From: Afipia sp. Root123D2
Lineage (GTDB): Bacteria; Pseudomonadota; Alphaproteobacteria; Rhizobiales; Xanthobacteraceae
DNA length: 64,000 nt
NCBI RefSeq assembly: GCF_001425835.1
Contig: NZ_LMDP01000001.1
Span: 993,476-1,057,475 of the forward strand
Direction of reading: 5' to 3'
Position numbers and translations under genes: made by a program. Below, piece by piece: positions 25,140 to 34,135 of the stretch (positions are counted from its first letter, which is position 1; each line of letters opens with the position of its first letter). Below the pieces are notes generated by a model that was given only the letters and a program-made list of their open reading frames with translations, had not been told where the DNA came from and did not search any database.

Positions 25140-25991
25140 TCAGACCTTGATGTTGTCGATCAGCCGCGTGGTGCCGATTTTGGCGGCGACCAGCAGGCGG
25201 ACGGGGCCATCCTTCAGCGACGCGATCGGCGCCAGCGTTTCGGCCTGCCGCGCCTCGAGATAGTCGAGCACGAAGCCGGCGTTTTCGATCATCGTCGCGC
25301 TATCGGCGAGGGCTGTCTTCACGTCGTCACCGGCGCGAATATGTTTCGCGGCTTCCTTCATCGCACGAAACAATGTCGGTGCCGCGCGCCGTTGATCGGG
25401 CGACAGGTAGACGTTGCGCGATGACATCGCGAGGCCGTCGCGTTCGCGCACGATCGGCGCGCCGACGACTTTCACGCCGAGGTCGAGGTCGCGCGCCATC
25501 CGCGTGACGACCTTGAACTGCTGATAGTCCTTCTCGCCGAACATCGCGAAATCGGGCCGAACTTGCGTGAACAGTTTGGTCACGACGGTGGCGACGCCGC
25601 CGAAGAAATGCGGACGGAAGCGATCCTCCAGTCCGGCGGTGGCAGGACCGGCCGGTGCGACGCGGGTCGAGAAGCCGTCCGGATACATCGTCGCGACGTC
25701 CGGGTTCCATACGAGGTCGACCCCTTCAGCCGCAAGCTTGGCGATGTCCTGCTTCCATGTCCGTGGATAGGAGCCGAGATCCTCGTGCGCGGCGAATTGC
25801 GTCGGATTGACGAAGATCGAGACCACCACTTTTTTCGCCCGCCGTTTGGCGAGGCGGACGAGCGCGATATGGCCGTCGTGGAGCGCACCCATCGTCGGCA
25901 CCAGCGCTATGGTTGCGTTGCGCCTGGCGAGTTCATCGCGGGCGCGACGCAGGGACGGGAGCGTACGGGCGATGCCGGGAGATCGGGCCAT
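25140..25991 (-). CDS. panC: pantothenate synthetase
   Basis: A 283-residue enzyme that joins D-pantoate and beta-alanine using ATP, the last step of pantothenate (vitamin B5) synthesis. The nucleotidyltransferase HIGH-type motif is in [16 protein letters not shown]. Other conserved stretches are [17 protein letters not shown] (pantoate and ATP contacts) and [10 protein letters not shown] with the KMSKS-like loop. Length matches the family (about 280). panB is not in the window. The ATG is at 25991. Confidence 0.95.
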   Translation of the reverse strand: MARSPGIARTLPSLRRARDELARRNATIALVPTMGALHDGHIALVRLAKRRAKKVVVSIFVNPTQFAAHEDLGSYPRTWKQDIAKLAAEGVDLVWNPDVATMYPDGFSTRVAPAGPATAGLEDRFRPHFFGGVATVVTKLFTQVRPDFAMFGEKDYQQFKVVTRMARDLDLGVKVVGAPIVRERDGLAMSSRNVYLSPDQRRAAPTLFRAMKEAAKHIRAGDDVKTALADSATMIENAGFVLDYLEARQAETLAPIASLKDGPVRLLVAAKIGTTRLIDNIKV

Positions 25992-26415
25992 GGGGTCTCG
26001 GTATGTCTGGGGAATGGGAGGTGCGGAATCGGCCGGACCATATCAAACGGACCGACGGATTTGCCAGATCGGCAGGCTGCTTCAGCCAAAGATTGGCGCT
26101 CGAAAACGGTCATGCGGTGCCGTTTTTCTGATCAATTGCCCCGGCAAGTTCCGCCGCCAGCGACTGTTGACGGGAACCTTCCGGCCGGTCCGGCATTGGT
26201 TACTAACTATCAGCAACTTCAATGTGTTGGGTTTAGACCGAATTCGGTGTGTTGCTGCGCTGCACAACGCAAATGGGGGCTTTCGGTCACAATTTCGGGA
26301 ATTATATATGTTTCGTCACACAGGTGTGATGAACTCGCTGGACAAGGCGGAAGGATTCTAAAACACTTGAATTAAAGGCGTGAACGATCACGCCGGACAA
26401 CCTGTCGGAGACGAC
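25992..26415. other. divergent intergenic region between panC and an alpha/beta hydrolase
   Basis: About 420 bases. It contains a U-rich-ended hairpin aaaacgg ... ccgttttt at about 26102-26127 with no gene to terminate, an AT-rich stretch (attatatatg near 26301) and a palindrome at 26316-26329, listed separately. No gene is supported. Confidence 0.4.
26316..26329. promoter_or_regulatory. possible operator tcacac-ag-gtgtga
   Basis: A perfect 6-bp inverted repeat with a 2-base spacer lies about 86 bases upstream of the alpha/beta hydrolase start at 26416, immediately after an AT-rich -10-like stretch. It would be suitably placed for a repressor that overlaps the promoter. The cognate regulator is unknown. 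Confidence 0.35.
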
Positions 26416-27261
26416 ATGAAACGCGGACTGATTATCCTGCTTGCGGTATGCGCGGTCGCTGTGACCGGCTACTTTACTGCGAGCAAATGGCTGATCCGTC
26501 ACGAGACGCTGTCGTTCTACGATGCGACGCGCGATCGTCCGGTTGATGTCGATATCGCCATTCGCCGCGACAAGGAAATGCAGGCGAATGCCGGGATGCT
26601 GACGCTGCCGGTCGCGATCGTTAATCACGGCAACACCGTCAAATACACCGAGTACTCGTTCCTCGCGAACGTGCTTGCTGCGCGCGGCTACATGGCTATC
26701 AGCATTCAGCACGATCTGCCGCGCGACGCGCCGCTCGTGACCAAGGTCGGCGAATTGTACGTCGGCCGTCTGCCGGTTTACGAGCGTGGTATCGCCAACA
26801 TCGAGTTCGCGATCGCGCAAATGAAGAAGATTCAGCCCCACGCTGACTACGGCCACCTGACCATGGTCGGCCATTCCAACGGCGGTGACATCGCGATGTA
26901 TTTCGCAAAGCTGCACCCTGACGAGGTGAAGAAGCTGGTGACGCTCGACAACCTGCGCGTGCCGTTCATGACCGACGGCAGGTTCAAGATTTTGTCGTTC
27001 CGTTCGAAGGATCCGAACTTCAAGGCCGATCCGGGCGTGGTGCCTGACGACGACCAGTGCGAGCAGTCCGGGATCACGGTTGTGCAGACCGGCTACCAGC
27101 ACACCGATATGAGCGACCGCGGGCCTGAGAAGGTCAAGGAAAGCATCCAGAACACGCTCAACAAGTTCCTGAGCGACGACAGCACGCTCAAGCCGGTGAA
27201 CACCGACGCCATCAAGGTGCCGAAGCCCGGGCCGGTTGCCCAGATGGCGCCTGTGAACTGA
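26416..27261 (+). CDS. alpha/beta hydrolase with N-terminal membrane anchor
   Basis: A 281-residue protein. Residues 4-20 (GLIILLAVCAVAVTGYF) form a signal anchor or signal peptide. The hydrolase core has nucleophile Ser in VGHSNGGDIAMYF and a strand-turn LVTLDNLRVPF. This resembles serine hydrolases annotated as periplasmic alpha/beta hydrolases of unknown substrate. The ATG at 26416 has CGGAG six bases upstream; a GTG at 26380 is the alternative. A palindromic site lies upstream. Confidence 0.78.
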   Translation: MKRGLIILLAVCAVAVTGYFTASKWLIRHETLSFYDATRDRPVDVDIAIRRDKEMQANAGMLTLPVAIVNHGNTVKYTEYSFLANVLAARGYMAISIQHDLPRDAPLVTKVGELYVGRLPVYERGIANIEFAIAQMKKIQPHADYGHLTMVGHSNGGDIAMYFAKLHPDEVKKLVTLDNLRVPFMTDGRFKILSFRSKDPNFKADPGVVPDDDQCEQSGITVVQTGYQHTDMSDRGPEKVKESIQNTLNKFLSDDSTLKPVNTDAIKVPKPGPVAQMAPVN

Positions 27262-27505
27262 TTGCTGCGCGAAGTCCCTGCGCGCTGATTTTTCGCAAAT
27301 GGCCGATGCTTCCCTGTCGTGGGTCGTCCGATCCACGGAGGCATTATGCGCGTTGGCTGGCGCAATGATCTCAGGTCCATCCGCCGGTTCAGCTGCTGCA
27401 CAGGTGCTAGCGAACAGGCGGCATCGGCGCGCCGCAAAGTTGGCCAGCGATTGACCCAGTGCAACGATCACTCCACATAAGATCAATCTGCACGGCGAGT
27501 TTGAC

Positions 27506-28258
27506 ATGTCCCGCGATCCGACCGCTCCAAAATCTCCTGTGAAAGCGCCTGTGGCGGGCGAGCGCGGATCCATGCCGGACGCCCAGCCGTCGTCGACTTC
27601 GGACATCTCCGCCTTCGTCGCCAAGGCGCGCGCGATGGCGGCGACGGCCGGCGGCAAGAGCGGACGGCTGGTGTTCGCGCTCGACGCTACCATGAGCCGC
27701 CAGCCGACCTGGGACATGGCGTGTCAGCTTCAGGCCGACATGTTTCGCGAGGCCGGGAGTATCGGCGGGCTCGACGTACGTCTGGTCTATTTCCGGGGGC
27801 TCAATGAATGTCGCGCCACCGGATGGATTTCCGATACCGCGAAGCTCGCGCGTCTCATGAGCAAGATCGAGGTGCAGGGCGGTCATACGCAGATTTCGCG
27901 TGTGCTGTCCGAGACCCGGCGTGAGGCGGTGAAAGAGGGCGTCCGTGCGCTGGTGTTCGTCGGCGATGCCATGGAAGAGGATGTTGACGATTTGTGCGCC
28001 AAGGCCGGCGAACTCGGCCTGCTGAAGGTGCCGTGCTTCCTGTTCCAGGAAGGGCACGATCCGGTGGCGGAGAGTGCGTTCCGCGAGATCGCGCGGCTGT
28101 CGGGCGGGGCATGGTGCCGGTTCGATCCGGGCGCCGCGGCGCAGCTGCGCGAATTGCTGCGCGCGGTCGCAGCCTATGCTGCGGGCGGGCGCGAGGCGCT
28201 GGTGCGGCTGTCGAAGAGCGTTCCCGGCGCGCATGCGCTGCTGACGCAGTTGAGATAG
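27506..28258 (+). CDS. VWA-like domain protein
   Basis: A 250-residue protein. After a disordered N-terminal part (1-50), a von Willebrand factor A-like fold begins at RLVFALDATMSRQPTWD, where D-x-T-x-S forms a MIDAS-like metal site. It continues through LDVRLVYFRGL, GHTQISRVL (third MIDAS residue) and ALVFVGDAMEEDVDDL. No signal peptide; probably cytoplasmic. A J-domain protein follows 141 bases downstream on the same strand. The pair recurs, as I recall, in Rhizobiales, with no known role. Confidence 0.75.
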   Translation: MSRDPTAPKSPVKAPVAGERGSMPDAQPSSTSDISAFVAKARAMAATAGGKSGRLVFALDATMSRQPTWDMACQLQADMFREAGSIGGLDVRLVYFRGLNECRATGWISDTAKLARLMSKIEVQGGHTQISRVLSETRREAVKEGVRALVFVGDAMEEDVDDLCAKAGELGLLKVPCFLFQEGHDPVAESAFREIARLSGGAWCRFDPGAAAQLRELLRAVAAYAAGGREALVRLSKSVPGAHALLTQLR

Positions 28259-28399
28259 GATTCATCCCGCCAGCACAGCACCGTTCCGCTCCGGCGTGTT
28301 GCCGCACGGCGGTCATTCGTGCTTACCAAGGTGCCGGAACATCATAGATGTGGTGGAGCGGCGACAGGCCGCACCACGGAAACGAAAGCCGCCCGGACC

Positions 28400-29134
28400 A
28401 TGCCTACACTGATCGCTGGCATCATCGCTGTCGTGCTGATCTATGCGGCCCTGAACATCATCAAGGGCGCCGATCCGAAGTTCCTCGCCCGCATCATCAG
28501 GAGCGGCGGCGGGGTGCTGGCGCTGGCGTTCGCCGCCTTCATCGGCGCGCGCGGCGAGATCGCAGTGGCGGTCCCGATTGCGATTTTTGGCGCGGGGCTA
28601 CTCGGCTGGTCGCCGTTCGGCGCCAAGCTCGGCGCGGCGTTCGGCAACTGGGGCGGCAACAGCCGCAAATCAAACGGGCAGCAGTCCCAGGTACGGTCCA
28701 AATTTGTAGAAATGACGCTGGACCATGACACCGGTGCGCTTGAGGGGCGTCTGACGGCCGGCCCCGAAGCGGGGCGCGTACTCGACGAGTTCACGCTCGA
28801 CGAGCTTCTTGCGCTGGCGCGAGGCTTCGACGGCGAGAGCTGGGCCCTTCTTGAAAGTTATCTTGACCGCCGGTTTCCCGCCTGGCGTCAAGACGCGCAT
28901 GACGCAACGGCAGGAGGGTTCCGCGAGGATCGAGGCGCGGCGCCGAGCGGCAAAATGACGCCGGAGGAGGCTTACCAGATCCTTGGCCTGCAGAGCGGGG
29001 CGACCCGCGACGAGATCAGCCGGGCGCATCGCTCCCTGATGAAGAAACTGCATCCCGATCAGGGGGGGTCGACGTACCTCGCGGCCCGGGTGAACGAGGC
29101 CAAGGATACTTTGCTTCGCACGCATCGCAGCTAA
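28400..29134 (+). CDS. membrane-anchored J-domain protein
   Basis: A 244-residue protein. Three hydrophobic segments near the N-terminus (about 3-20, 35-52, 56-74) are followed by a linker with FTLDELLALARGFDGESWAL. A J domain closes the protein (about 188-244), with TPEEAYQILGLQSGATRDEI and the essential His-Pro-Asp in KKLHPDQGG. The layout (membrane N-terminus, C-terminal J domain) resembles Tim14/Pam18 and their alphaproteobacterial relatives. It would recruit and stimulate DnaK at the membrane. The start at 28400 is the ATG before the first helix; earlier in-frame sequence is not protein-like. Confidence 0.8.
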   Translation: MPTLIAGIIAVVLIYAALNIIKGADPKFLARIIRSGGGVLALAFAAFIGARGEIAVAVPIAIFGAGLLGWSPFGAKLGAAFGNWGGNSRKSNGQQSQVRSKFVEMTLDHDTGALEGRLTAGPEAGRVLDEFTLDELLALARGFDGESWALLESYLDRRFPAWRQDAHDATAGGFREDRGAAPSGKMTPEEAYQILGLQSGATRDEISRAHRSLMKKLHPDQGGSTYLAARVNEAKDTLLRTHRS

Positions 29135-29311
29135 CTCCACGCAACACAACGCTACCGTGCGAGCGGCTTCCTTTCGTTCTGTCCGATGCCCCGTGGTCGT
29201 CCGCCGTTGGCCGGCGTGATCGATTGAGATTTAAGGTTTTAGAGACCAAACCTTGAGAAAGAGTTGTCATGCGCCGGGCATGGCCGGCGCGGTCGAACTC
29301 GCCTCATCAAC

Positions 29312-29348
29312 GACAAAGCTCGCGAAGCAGGACTTCGCGGGCTTTGTC
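29312..29348. terminator. long hairpin after the D,D-carboxypeptidase gene
   Basis: Arms gacaaagctcgcgaag and cttcgcgggctttgtc pair almost perfectly (one G-T) across a 5-base loop. It lies between convergent genes, 18 bases past the carboxypeptidase stop. There is only a weak T-run, so it may be a bidirectional transcript end. Confidence 0.5.
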
Positions 29349-29365
29349 GCACAGTGAGGTGAGGA

Positions 29366-31231
29366 TCAGTTGCGGATCGTGATGCAGCTGATGTCGGAGC
29401 GCTTCAGCTTGCGGCAGGCGGCTTCCGCCGAGTCCTGATTGAGGCCGGCAAAGCGTGCGCGGTACAGCGTCTTGCGGCCCTTGGCGACTGTCACGGTTTC
29501 GGTGAACGGATCGGCGCTGCCGAGCAGCTTCTGGGCGGTTTCGCGGGCCGTCTCGAGACGCTGGCGGGCTTCGCGTTCGCTCTCCAGCGCGCCGACCTGA
29601 ATGATCCAGCCGCTGCGCGCGGTCGCCTTAATCGCGCCGTTGTGCTGGATGGTTTCGGTCGCGGGGGCGGGCGCTTGGGCTGCCTGTTCCTGTGCCGGGA
29701 CTTCAAGTGCCCGGGCCTGTGCGCCGAGGGTGCTGGGCGGCGCGCCGCGATTGGGATCGGCATAGGCGAGAGTCGTGCGCGGCGGTGCCAGCGGCTGGGT
29801 GGGGGCCGGACCGACCGTGCCCTGACCAAGGCCGGGACTCTGATGGGAAATCGCGATGGGCAGCGGCGCAGGGAATCTGACCTGCGGTCCAGCTGCGCCG
29901 GTGCGAACCGGTTCGACCCGCGGCTTCTCGACCGGTTCGGGCGTACGCGCGGGAAGTGCGCCGGTGGTGGCATGCGGCGCCGGTGCCGCGGCCGCGACTT
30001 TGGTACCGCCCATGCGGACGTGAACGGTCTTGACGCGGACCGGCGTCATCGGCTCCTCGGAGCCGGGTACAATCGAGATCGGCGATGAAATCACCCCGCT
30101 GGTGAGAGGTGCGGGAGCGGGCTTCTCTTCAACCTGCGGCTGGGTTGGCGCGGTCGGGGCACGCGGGGCAGGCACTGGCACCGGATCAGGCACGGCGGAC
30201 GCGAGTTGCACCGCGCCCTGGACCTGAACCATCGGAGCGGGCTCGGGCTTCACGCGCGATTTGGCGGCGGAATCCTCGCGAGCGCTTGCTTCGGCGACAT
30301 CCCTGGGCGCGTTGCGTTCAGTGATGACGGCGACGGTGCGGCGGGTCGCGCCTTCGTCGAGGTTTTCCGCCAGCAGCTTGCGCATGGTGGCGTCGCGCGA
30401 TGCGCCGCTGCGGCCGCCGAGCACGACGCCGATCAGGTAACGATTGCCGCGCTTGATCGAGGTGAGGAGGTTGAAGCCGGACGAGCGGGTGTACCCGGTC
30501 TTGATGCCATCGACGCCGTCGACGCTGCCGAGCAACCGGTTGTGGCCGCGAATGACGCGGCCGCGGAAGGTGAAGGCCTTGGTCGCGAAGTAGCGATAAT
30601 AGCGCGGGAAGCGATCCTGGATCGCGCGGCCGAGCAGGGCCTGATCGCGCGCGGTGGTGACCTGATCGTCATCGGGAAGGCCCGATGCGTTGACGTAGGT
30701 CGTCTTGCTCATGCCCAGCGCGCGCGCCCTGCGCGTCATCATCTTGCAGAACTCCTCCTCGCTGCCACCGAGCGCTTCGGCGACGACCACGGCGGCATCG
30801 TTCGCCGAGCGTGTCACCATGCCCTTGATGGCATCCTCAACGCGGATGGTCTGACCGGGCCGCAGGCCGAGCTTGGTCGGCGCCTGCGCTGCCGCATGCG
30901 CGGACACTTCCATCGTGGAATCCAAAGTTATCTTGCCGCTCTCGAGACGGTCGAACAGCATGTAGAGCGTCATGACCTTGGTCAGCGACGCGGGGTGACG
31001 GATGGCGTCGGCGTTGGTCGCCTGCAAAGTGGCGCCGGAATTGGCATCAACGATCAGCGATGCGAACGGCGGATTGTAGGTGCTGCGCTGGACGTGGTGA
31101 TGACGGTGCTTGGAATGACGCCGGCGCGCGTCGGCGCTATCGGTGGTGATGAGAACGGCGATCGAAACGGTTGCGAGACCGAGGAGAAGGCAGCGGGCGG
31201 TCCGGCTGGACGCGAGTTTGACACCGATCAT
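29366..31231 (-). CDS. D-alanyl-D-alanine carboxypeptidase with SPOR domain
   Basis: A 621-residue penicillin-binding protein. An N-terminal signal peptide is followed by a His-rich short stretch (HSKHRHHH) and the peptidase S11 domain (about 40-280). Active-site motifs are Ser-x-x-Lys in PASLTKVM, Ser-x-Asn in RSANDAAV and Lys-Thr-Gly in DGIKTGYT. A long Pro/Ala/Val-rich linker (about 290-545) leads to a C-terminal SPOR domain, which binds denuded glycan at the division site. It trims terminal D-Ala from peptidoglycan stems. The start at 31231 has GAGGA six bases upstream; a GTG at 31258 is the alternative. Confidence 0.9.
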   Translation of the reverse strand: MIGVKLASSRTARCLLLGLATVSIAVLITTDSADARRRHSKHRHHHVQRSTYNPPFASLIVDANSGATLQATNADAIRHPASLTKVMTLYMLFDRLESGKITLDSTMEVSAHAAAQAPTKLGLRPGQTIRVEDAIKGMVTRSANDAAVVVAEALGGSEEEFCKMMTRRARALGMSKTTYVNASGLPDDDQVTTARDQALLGRAIQDRFPRYYRYFATKAFTFRGRVIRGHNRLLGSVDGVDGIKTGYTRSSGFNLLTSIKRGNRYLIGVVLGGRSGASRDATMRKLLAENLDEGATRRTVAVITERNAPRDVAEASAREDSAAKSRVKPEPAPMVQVQGAVQLASAVPDPVPVPAPRAPTAPTQPQVEEKPAPAPLTSGVISSPISIVPGSEEPMTPVRVKTVHVRMGGTKVAAAAPAPHATTGALPARTPEPVEKPRVEPVRTGAAGPQVRFPAPLPIAISHQSPGLGQGTVGPAPTQPLAPPRTTLAYADPNRGAPPSTLGAQARALEVPAQEQAAQAPAPATETIQHNGAIKATARSGWIIQVGALESEREARQRLETARETAQKLLGSADPFTETVTVAKGRKTLYRARFAGLNQDSAEAACRKLKRSDISCITIRN

Positions 31232-31511
31232 GAACTTCCTCGTCCAGTTCCCAGACACGTCGCCCCGTTCTGAGGCTAAATTTTGGTCGGCGCGCAGCCG
31301 ATTTCTCGGGCCGGGTCGTCCGCTCGTGAAGTGCGCGTGTCGACCAGTCTGCCCGGGGTGGTCGGCATCCGGCTAAGAGGCTGGTCGGATGCGGCTTTTT
31401 TCCACCACAGGAGTCAGGTCGGCGCAAGCTGCCACGGTAAGTCGCTGCGGTTTCCAAAGGGTTAAGCAACCGTTTCCACAACCAATTGTCTTTGGCTCCA
31501 ATTTGTGAAAA
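31232..31511. other. intergenic region upstream of the phasin promoter
   Basis: About 280 bases between the divergent carboxypeptidase gene and the phasin promoter listed next. Near 31465 a ttaagcaaccgttt partly matches the CtrA pattern but is imperfect. No gene seen. Confidence 0.4.
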
Positions 31512-31560
31512 TTGTGCGACGCACAAGATTCTTGACTGTCATTGTGCGATGCCGCATTAT
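31512..31560 (+). promoter_or_regulatory. phasin promoter with PhaR-like operator
   Basis: A sigma70-like promoter: TTGACT (31532-31537), 17-base spacer, CATTAT (31555-31560), 66 bases before the phasin start. Just upstream is the palindrome ttgtgc-gac-gcacaa (31512-31526), containing TGC-N3-GCA. A related copy of its left half (attgtgcgatgc) recurs between the -35 and -10 boxes, 30 bases on. PhaR repressors of polyhydroxybutyrate granule genes bind TGC/GCA-type sites, so phasin repression by PhaR is the likely reading. Confidence 0.6.
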
Positions 31561-31626
31561 GTGGCTGGTCAGGGAACCGCGGTACCTTTCGGCGGTAAAT
31601 TAATACGGTTTGGAGAAGGATTACGC

Positions 31627-31968
31627 ATGTTCAAAGTTGAAGACTTCCAGCAGCAAAGCAAAGAGCAGTTCGAAGCCGCAGTGGCTTCAGCCAAGACCTT
31701 CTCGAACGGTCTTCAGGCGATCGCTGCTGCCTACGGCGACTACTCGAAGAAGTCCTTCGAGGATACCAAATCCTACGTCGAGAAGCTCTCGGGCGTGAAG
31801 TCGTTCGATAAGGCGATCGAAGCGCAGACGGAATTCGCGAAGTCGGCCTACGAGACGTTCGTCGCCGAGTCGCAGAAGATCGGCGAACTCTATTCGGATC
31901 TCGCCAAGCAGACTTATAAGCCTTTCGAAGGCCTGGTCTCCAAGCTGACCCCTTCGACGACGCACTAA
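31627..31968 (+). CDS. phasin family protein
   Basis: A 113-residue helical protein beginning FKVEDFQQQSKEQFEAAVAS and continuing AYGDYSKKSFEDTKSYVEKL, features of the phasin_2 family. Phasins coat polyhydroxyalkanoate granules, controlling their number and size. The ATG at 31627 follows GGAGAAGG; it ends in a strong terminator. The isolated monocistronic gene under a PhaR-like operator fits a granule protein. No pha synthesis genes are in the window. Confidence 0.9.
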   Translation: MFKVEDFQQQSKEQFEAAVASAKTFSNGLQAIAAAYGDYSKKSFEDTKSYVEKLSGVKSFDKAIEAQTEFAKSAYETFVAESQKIGELYSDLAKQTYKPFEGLVSKLTPSTTH

Positions 31969-31997
31969 ATTTTCGGCTTCCAGATGAGATGCGAAAA

Positions 31998-32022
31998 GCC
32001 CGGCCTTTCGGCCGGGCTTTTT
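31998..32022 (+). terminator. strong rho-independent terminator of the phasin gene
   Basis: gcccggcc and ggccgggc form an 8-bp stem with a tttc loop followed by ttttt. It lies 30 bases past the phasin stop. Confidence 0.9.
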
Positions 32023-32062
32023 ATTTGTCTGCGCCGCACGTGCGGGACGTGGCGTGCTTTGT

Positions 32063-33469
32063 TTACTTCGCGATCCGCAGCTTCAGCAACGATGCGCCGA
32101 TCTGGGTGAAAGCCGCGCCAATTCCATCGGCGGTCGACGTCGGGAAGAACGAGCCTTCATCGGCGCAGTATTTGAGAACAGCGGATTCAGGATCGCCGTC
32201 GGTGTTGACCTGGATCGTATAGATCGAAGTCTTGCCGTTCTTGATGTCCTTGATGTTGTCGCAGAGAGTTTTCTGCCGCGCATCGATCTGCCATGCCGAC
32301 TTATACCAGCGGTTCTGGGTGTTCTCGCCGTCGGACAGCAGGATGATCGCGTCGGTATAGATATAATTGGAATCCTTGGCAGGCGTGTTCAGTGGATCAC
32401 CTTTCTGAAGCGACATCCATGCCCAGAACATCCCGATCGACTGGTTGGTGTTGCCGTTGGCAACGAGGTTGTTGATCTTGCCTTTCAGCGTCGCGTCGTC
32501 GCGCGAGTCGTCAGGCTCGGTCGAACCGTAGGCCGGCGTCATCGGCAAGATCGATGAGCCACAGACGTTGTTACCCCGATTGTCTACGTACTCCTTCGCG
32601 GGGACGAGTGTCGCTGCAATGCTTGAATCTGGCGCAGTTTTGGTGGTGTCGTAGTCCTGTGCGCGATCCCACACACAGCCCTTCCAGTTCTTAAGGTCGC
32701 TGTTGGCCGTCCACTTGCCGCCAGCAGCGATGCACGCGCTTCTGGTGCTCTTCGATTTATTACAACTGCCGTAAGTGGTGTCCCAGTCGAGCCAATTCTT
32801 GTAGTCCGCGATTTTGTTGGATCCGATAATGCCGCCTGCGGAGCCGACATTGACCATCACGTTGAACGGAATGATTGAGATGTAGACATCGTCTGCGGTC
32901 TTCGCCGATTCCTTCAGCGTGTTGACGAGTTTGATAGCCGCTATCTTCATCGCCTCGAGCTTGCCGGCGCTGTCCATCGAGCCGGTAATGTCGAGCGCGA
33001 TCGCGACGCGTAGCTTGGTATTGCCCCAAGTTGTCGTGCTGTTGCTGCCGAATTTGATAGTCGGAAAGCCTGCGACCCTCATGAAGTCGGTCTGCATCGA
33101 TCCGCCGCCGGTCAGCAGGATGGTTGCGCCCTTGCCGGTGTTGGGGGTGAATTTCGCCTCGATCGGGCCGACCGGCGCTTCCGGGTGATTGTAGAGTGCC
33201 TTGAAGTACGCCTGCGCTTTTTCCGTGATCTTGTCGTCGCTCAGCGTGCCGGCGGCGGCATCTTTGGAGACCATCAGCGCCGCCGTATCGAGAGCAGTTT
33301 GCAATGCGGTACGGGCGTTGTTGACCCGGGCATAATCGATGGCCGCGCCGACGAGGGCGAGCATCGGCAGAATGGCGATCGCGAAGAAAACCGCGACGTT
33401 GCCGCTGTCGGCGTGGCGGAACCGCGACGCCGTTGTGCGGGCATATTTGAAAAGTAATGGAGCGTTCAT
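32063..33469 (-). CDS. TadE/TadG-like pilus-assembly protein with VWA domain
   Basis: A 468-residue protein. The N-terminus has the TadE/G pattern (DSGNVAVFFAIAILPMLALV) with one membrane helix. A VWA domain starts VAIALDITGSMDSAGKLEAM, whose D-x-T-x-S is a MIDAS motif; the domain is interrupted by a Cys-containing insert (YGSCNKSKSTRSACIAAGGK). The C-terminal part IYTIQVNTDGDPESAVLKYC closes the fold. TadG-like proteins sit in the envelope near Flp pili, but no tad/cpa cluster is present, so this is an orphan. I chose the ATG at 33469; upstream frame is not protein-like. Confidence 0.82.
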   Translation of the reverse strand: MNAPLLFKYARTTASRFRHADSGNVAVFFAIAILPMLALVGAAIDYARVNNARTALQTALDTAALMVSKDAAAGTLSDDKITEKAQAYFKALYNHPEAPVGPIEAKFTPNTGKGATILLTGGGSMQTDFMRVAGFPTIKFGSNSTTTWGNTKLRVAIALDITGSMDSAGKLEAMKIAAIKLVNTLKESAKTADDVYISIIPFNVMVNVGSAGGIIGSNKIADYKNWLDWDTTYGSCNKSKSTRSACIAAGGKWTANSDLKNWKGCVWDRAQDYDTTKTAPDSSIAATLVPAKEYVDNRGNNVCGSSILPMTPAYGSTEPDDSRDDATLKGKINNLVANGNTNQSIGMFWAWMSLQKGDPLNTPAKDSNYIYTDAIILLSDGENTQNRWYKSAWQIDARQKTLCDNIKDIKNGKTSIYTIQVNTDGDPESAVLKYCADEGSFFPTSTADGIGAAFTQIGASLLKLRIAK

Positions 33470-34135
33470 AACGTCACCAGGCAAAAGTGGTTCTGGCACG
33501 TCACGTAGGCTTGAGGCGTGAAGAGGTAGTAAAATGCGGCGATGAATAACGGGTACACCGCAGGAAGAGGCTTCGGCCGGACCCCGGGTCCTTGTCCGAT
33601 GGTCAATGGAGTGTTGTCCGGTTCCGTCAAATTTTAACGAATCCACGGTGCGGAGCGACCCGCGCAACCGGGCAAATGTCGAGGCAATCGTCATGGCTGT
33701 CACCAGAAAACAGGCGTTCATCTGGTGACGTTGATAGGAGAGCCGCTGTGAAGGGGCGGTAAAGTTTGCGGATAATCTAGGTAAAATGCCACTTGAGGGC
33801 GCTGTTTTGGACCGGTTTCTGGCGGTAGTCTCAATGAAGATTCGACGGCCTCGGCCGCAATTTCATCGAATTACGCAGCGTTTGTTAACCGGAATAGGTC
33901 TGGTGGAACGCGATCCCGACATCCGACCAGCGCTTTTCAGGGGCAATTTGCCATGCTTGCGGCAGTCATAAACCGAACCCATATTCAGCAGGCGGGACGC
34001 ACGGCTATCCAGGGTTGGTTGTGGCTGCAGTCCCCGGGGATTTCGAACGCGCGAGCCATGCTGCACCTGCCTCCACACCTTCAGCCGCCGGAAACGTCGG
34101 CAACGACCTTTCGTGCCGCTACCGCGTCGAGCCGT
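33470..34135. other. divergent intergenic region between TadG-like and clpS genes
   Basis: About 670 bases. The plus-strand frame of clpS stays open back to 33953, so an N-terminal extension of up to 61 residues is possible, but its composition is not clearly protein-like. A gtttgttaacc near 33880 is a half CtrA site only. No other gene is supported. Confidence 0.4.

Noticed and set aside
26102..26127. hairpin aaaacgg ... ccgttttt resembling a terminator
   Set aside because: No gene ends nearby on either strand; it is upstream of both flanking genes, so a terminator role is unsupported. Could be a degraded repeat.
26302..27717. 471-residue open frame on the minus strand
   Set aside because: It lies antisense to the alpha/beta hydrolase gene and continues into intergenic DNA, with no domain; the plus-strand gene has clear motifs.
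31460..31475. CtrA site upstream of the phasin gene
   Set aside because: ttaagcaaccgttt matches only the first half of TTAA-N7-TTAA, so it is not a convincing site.
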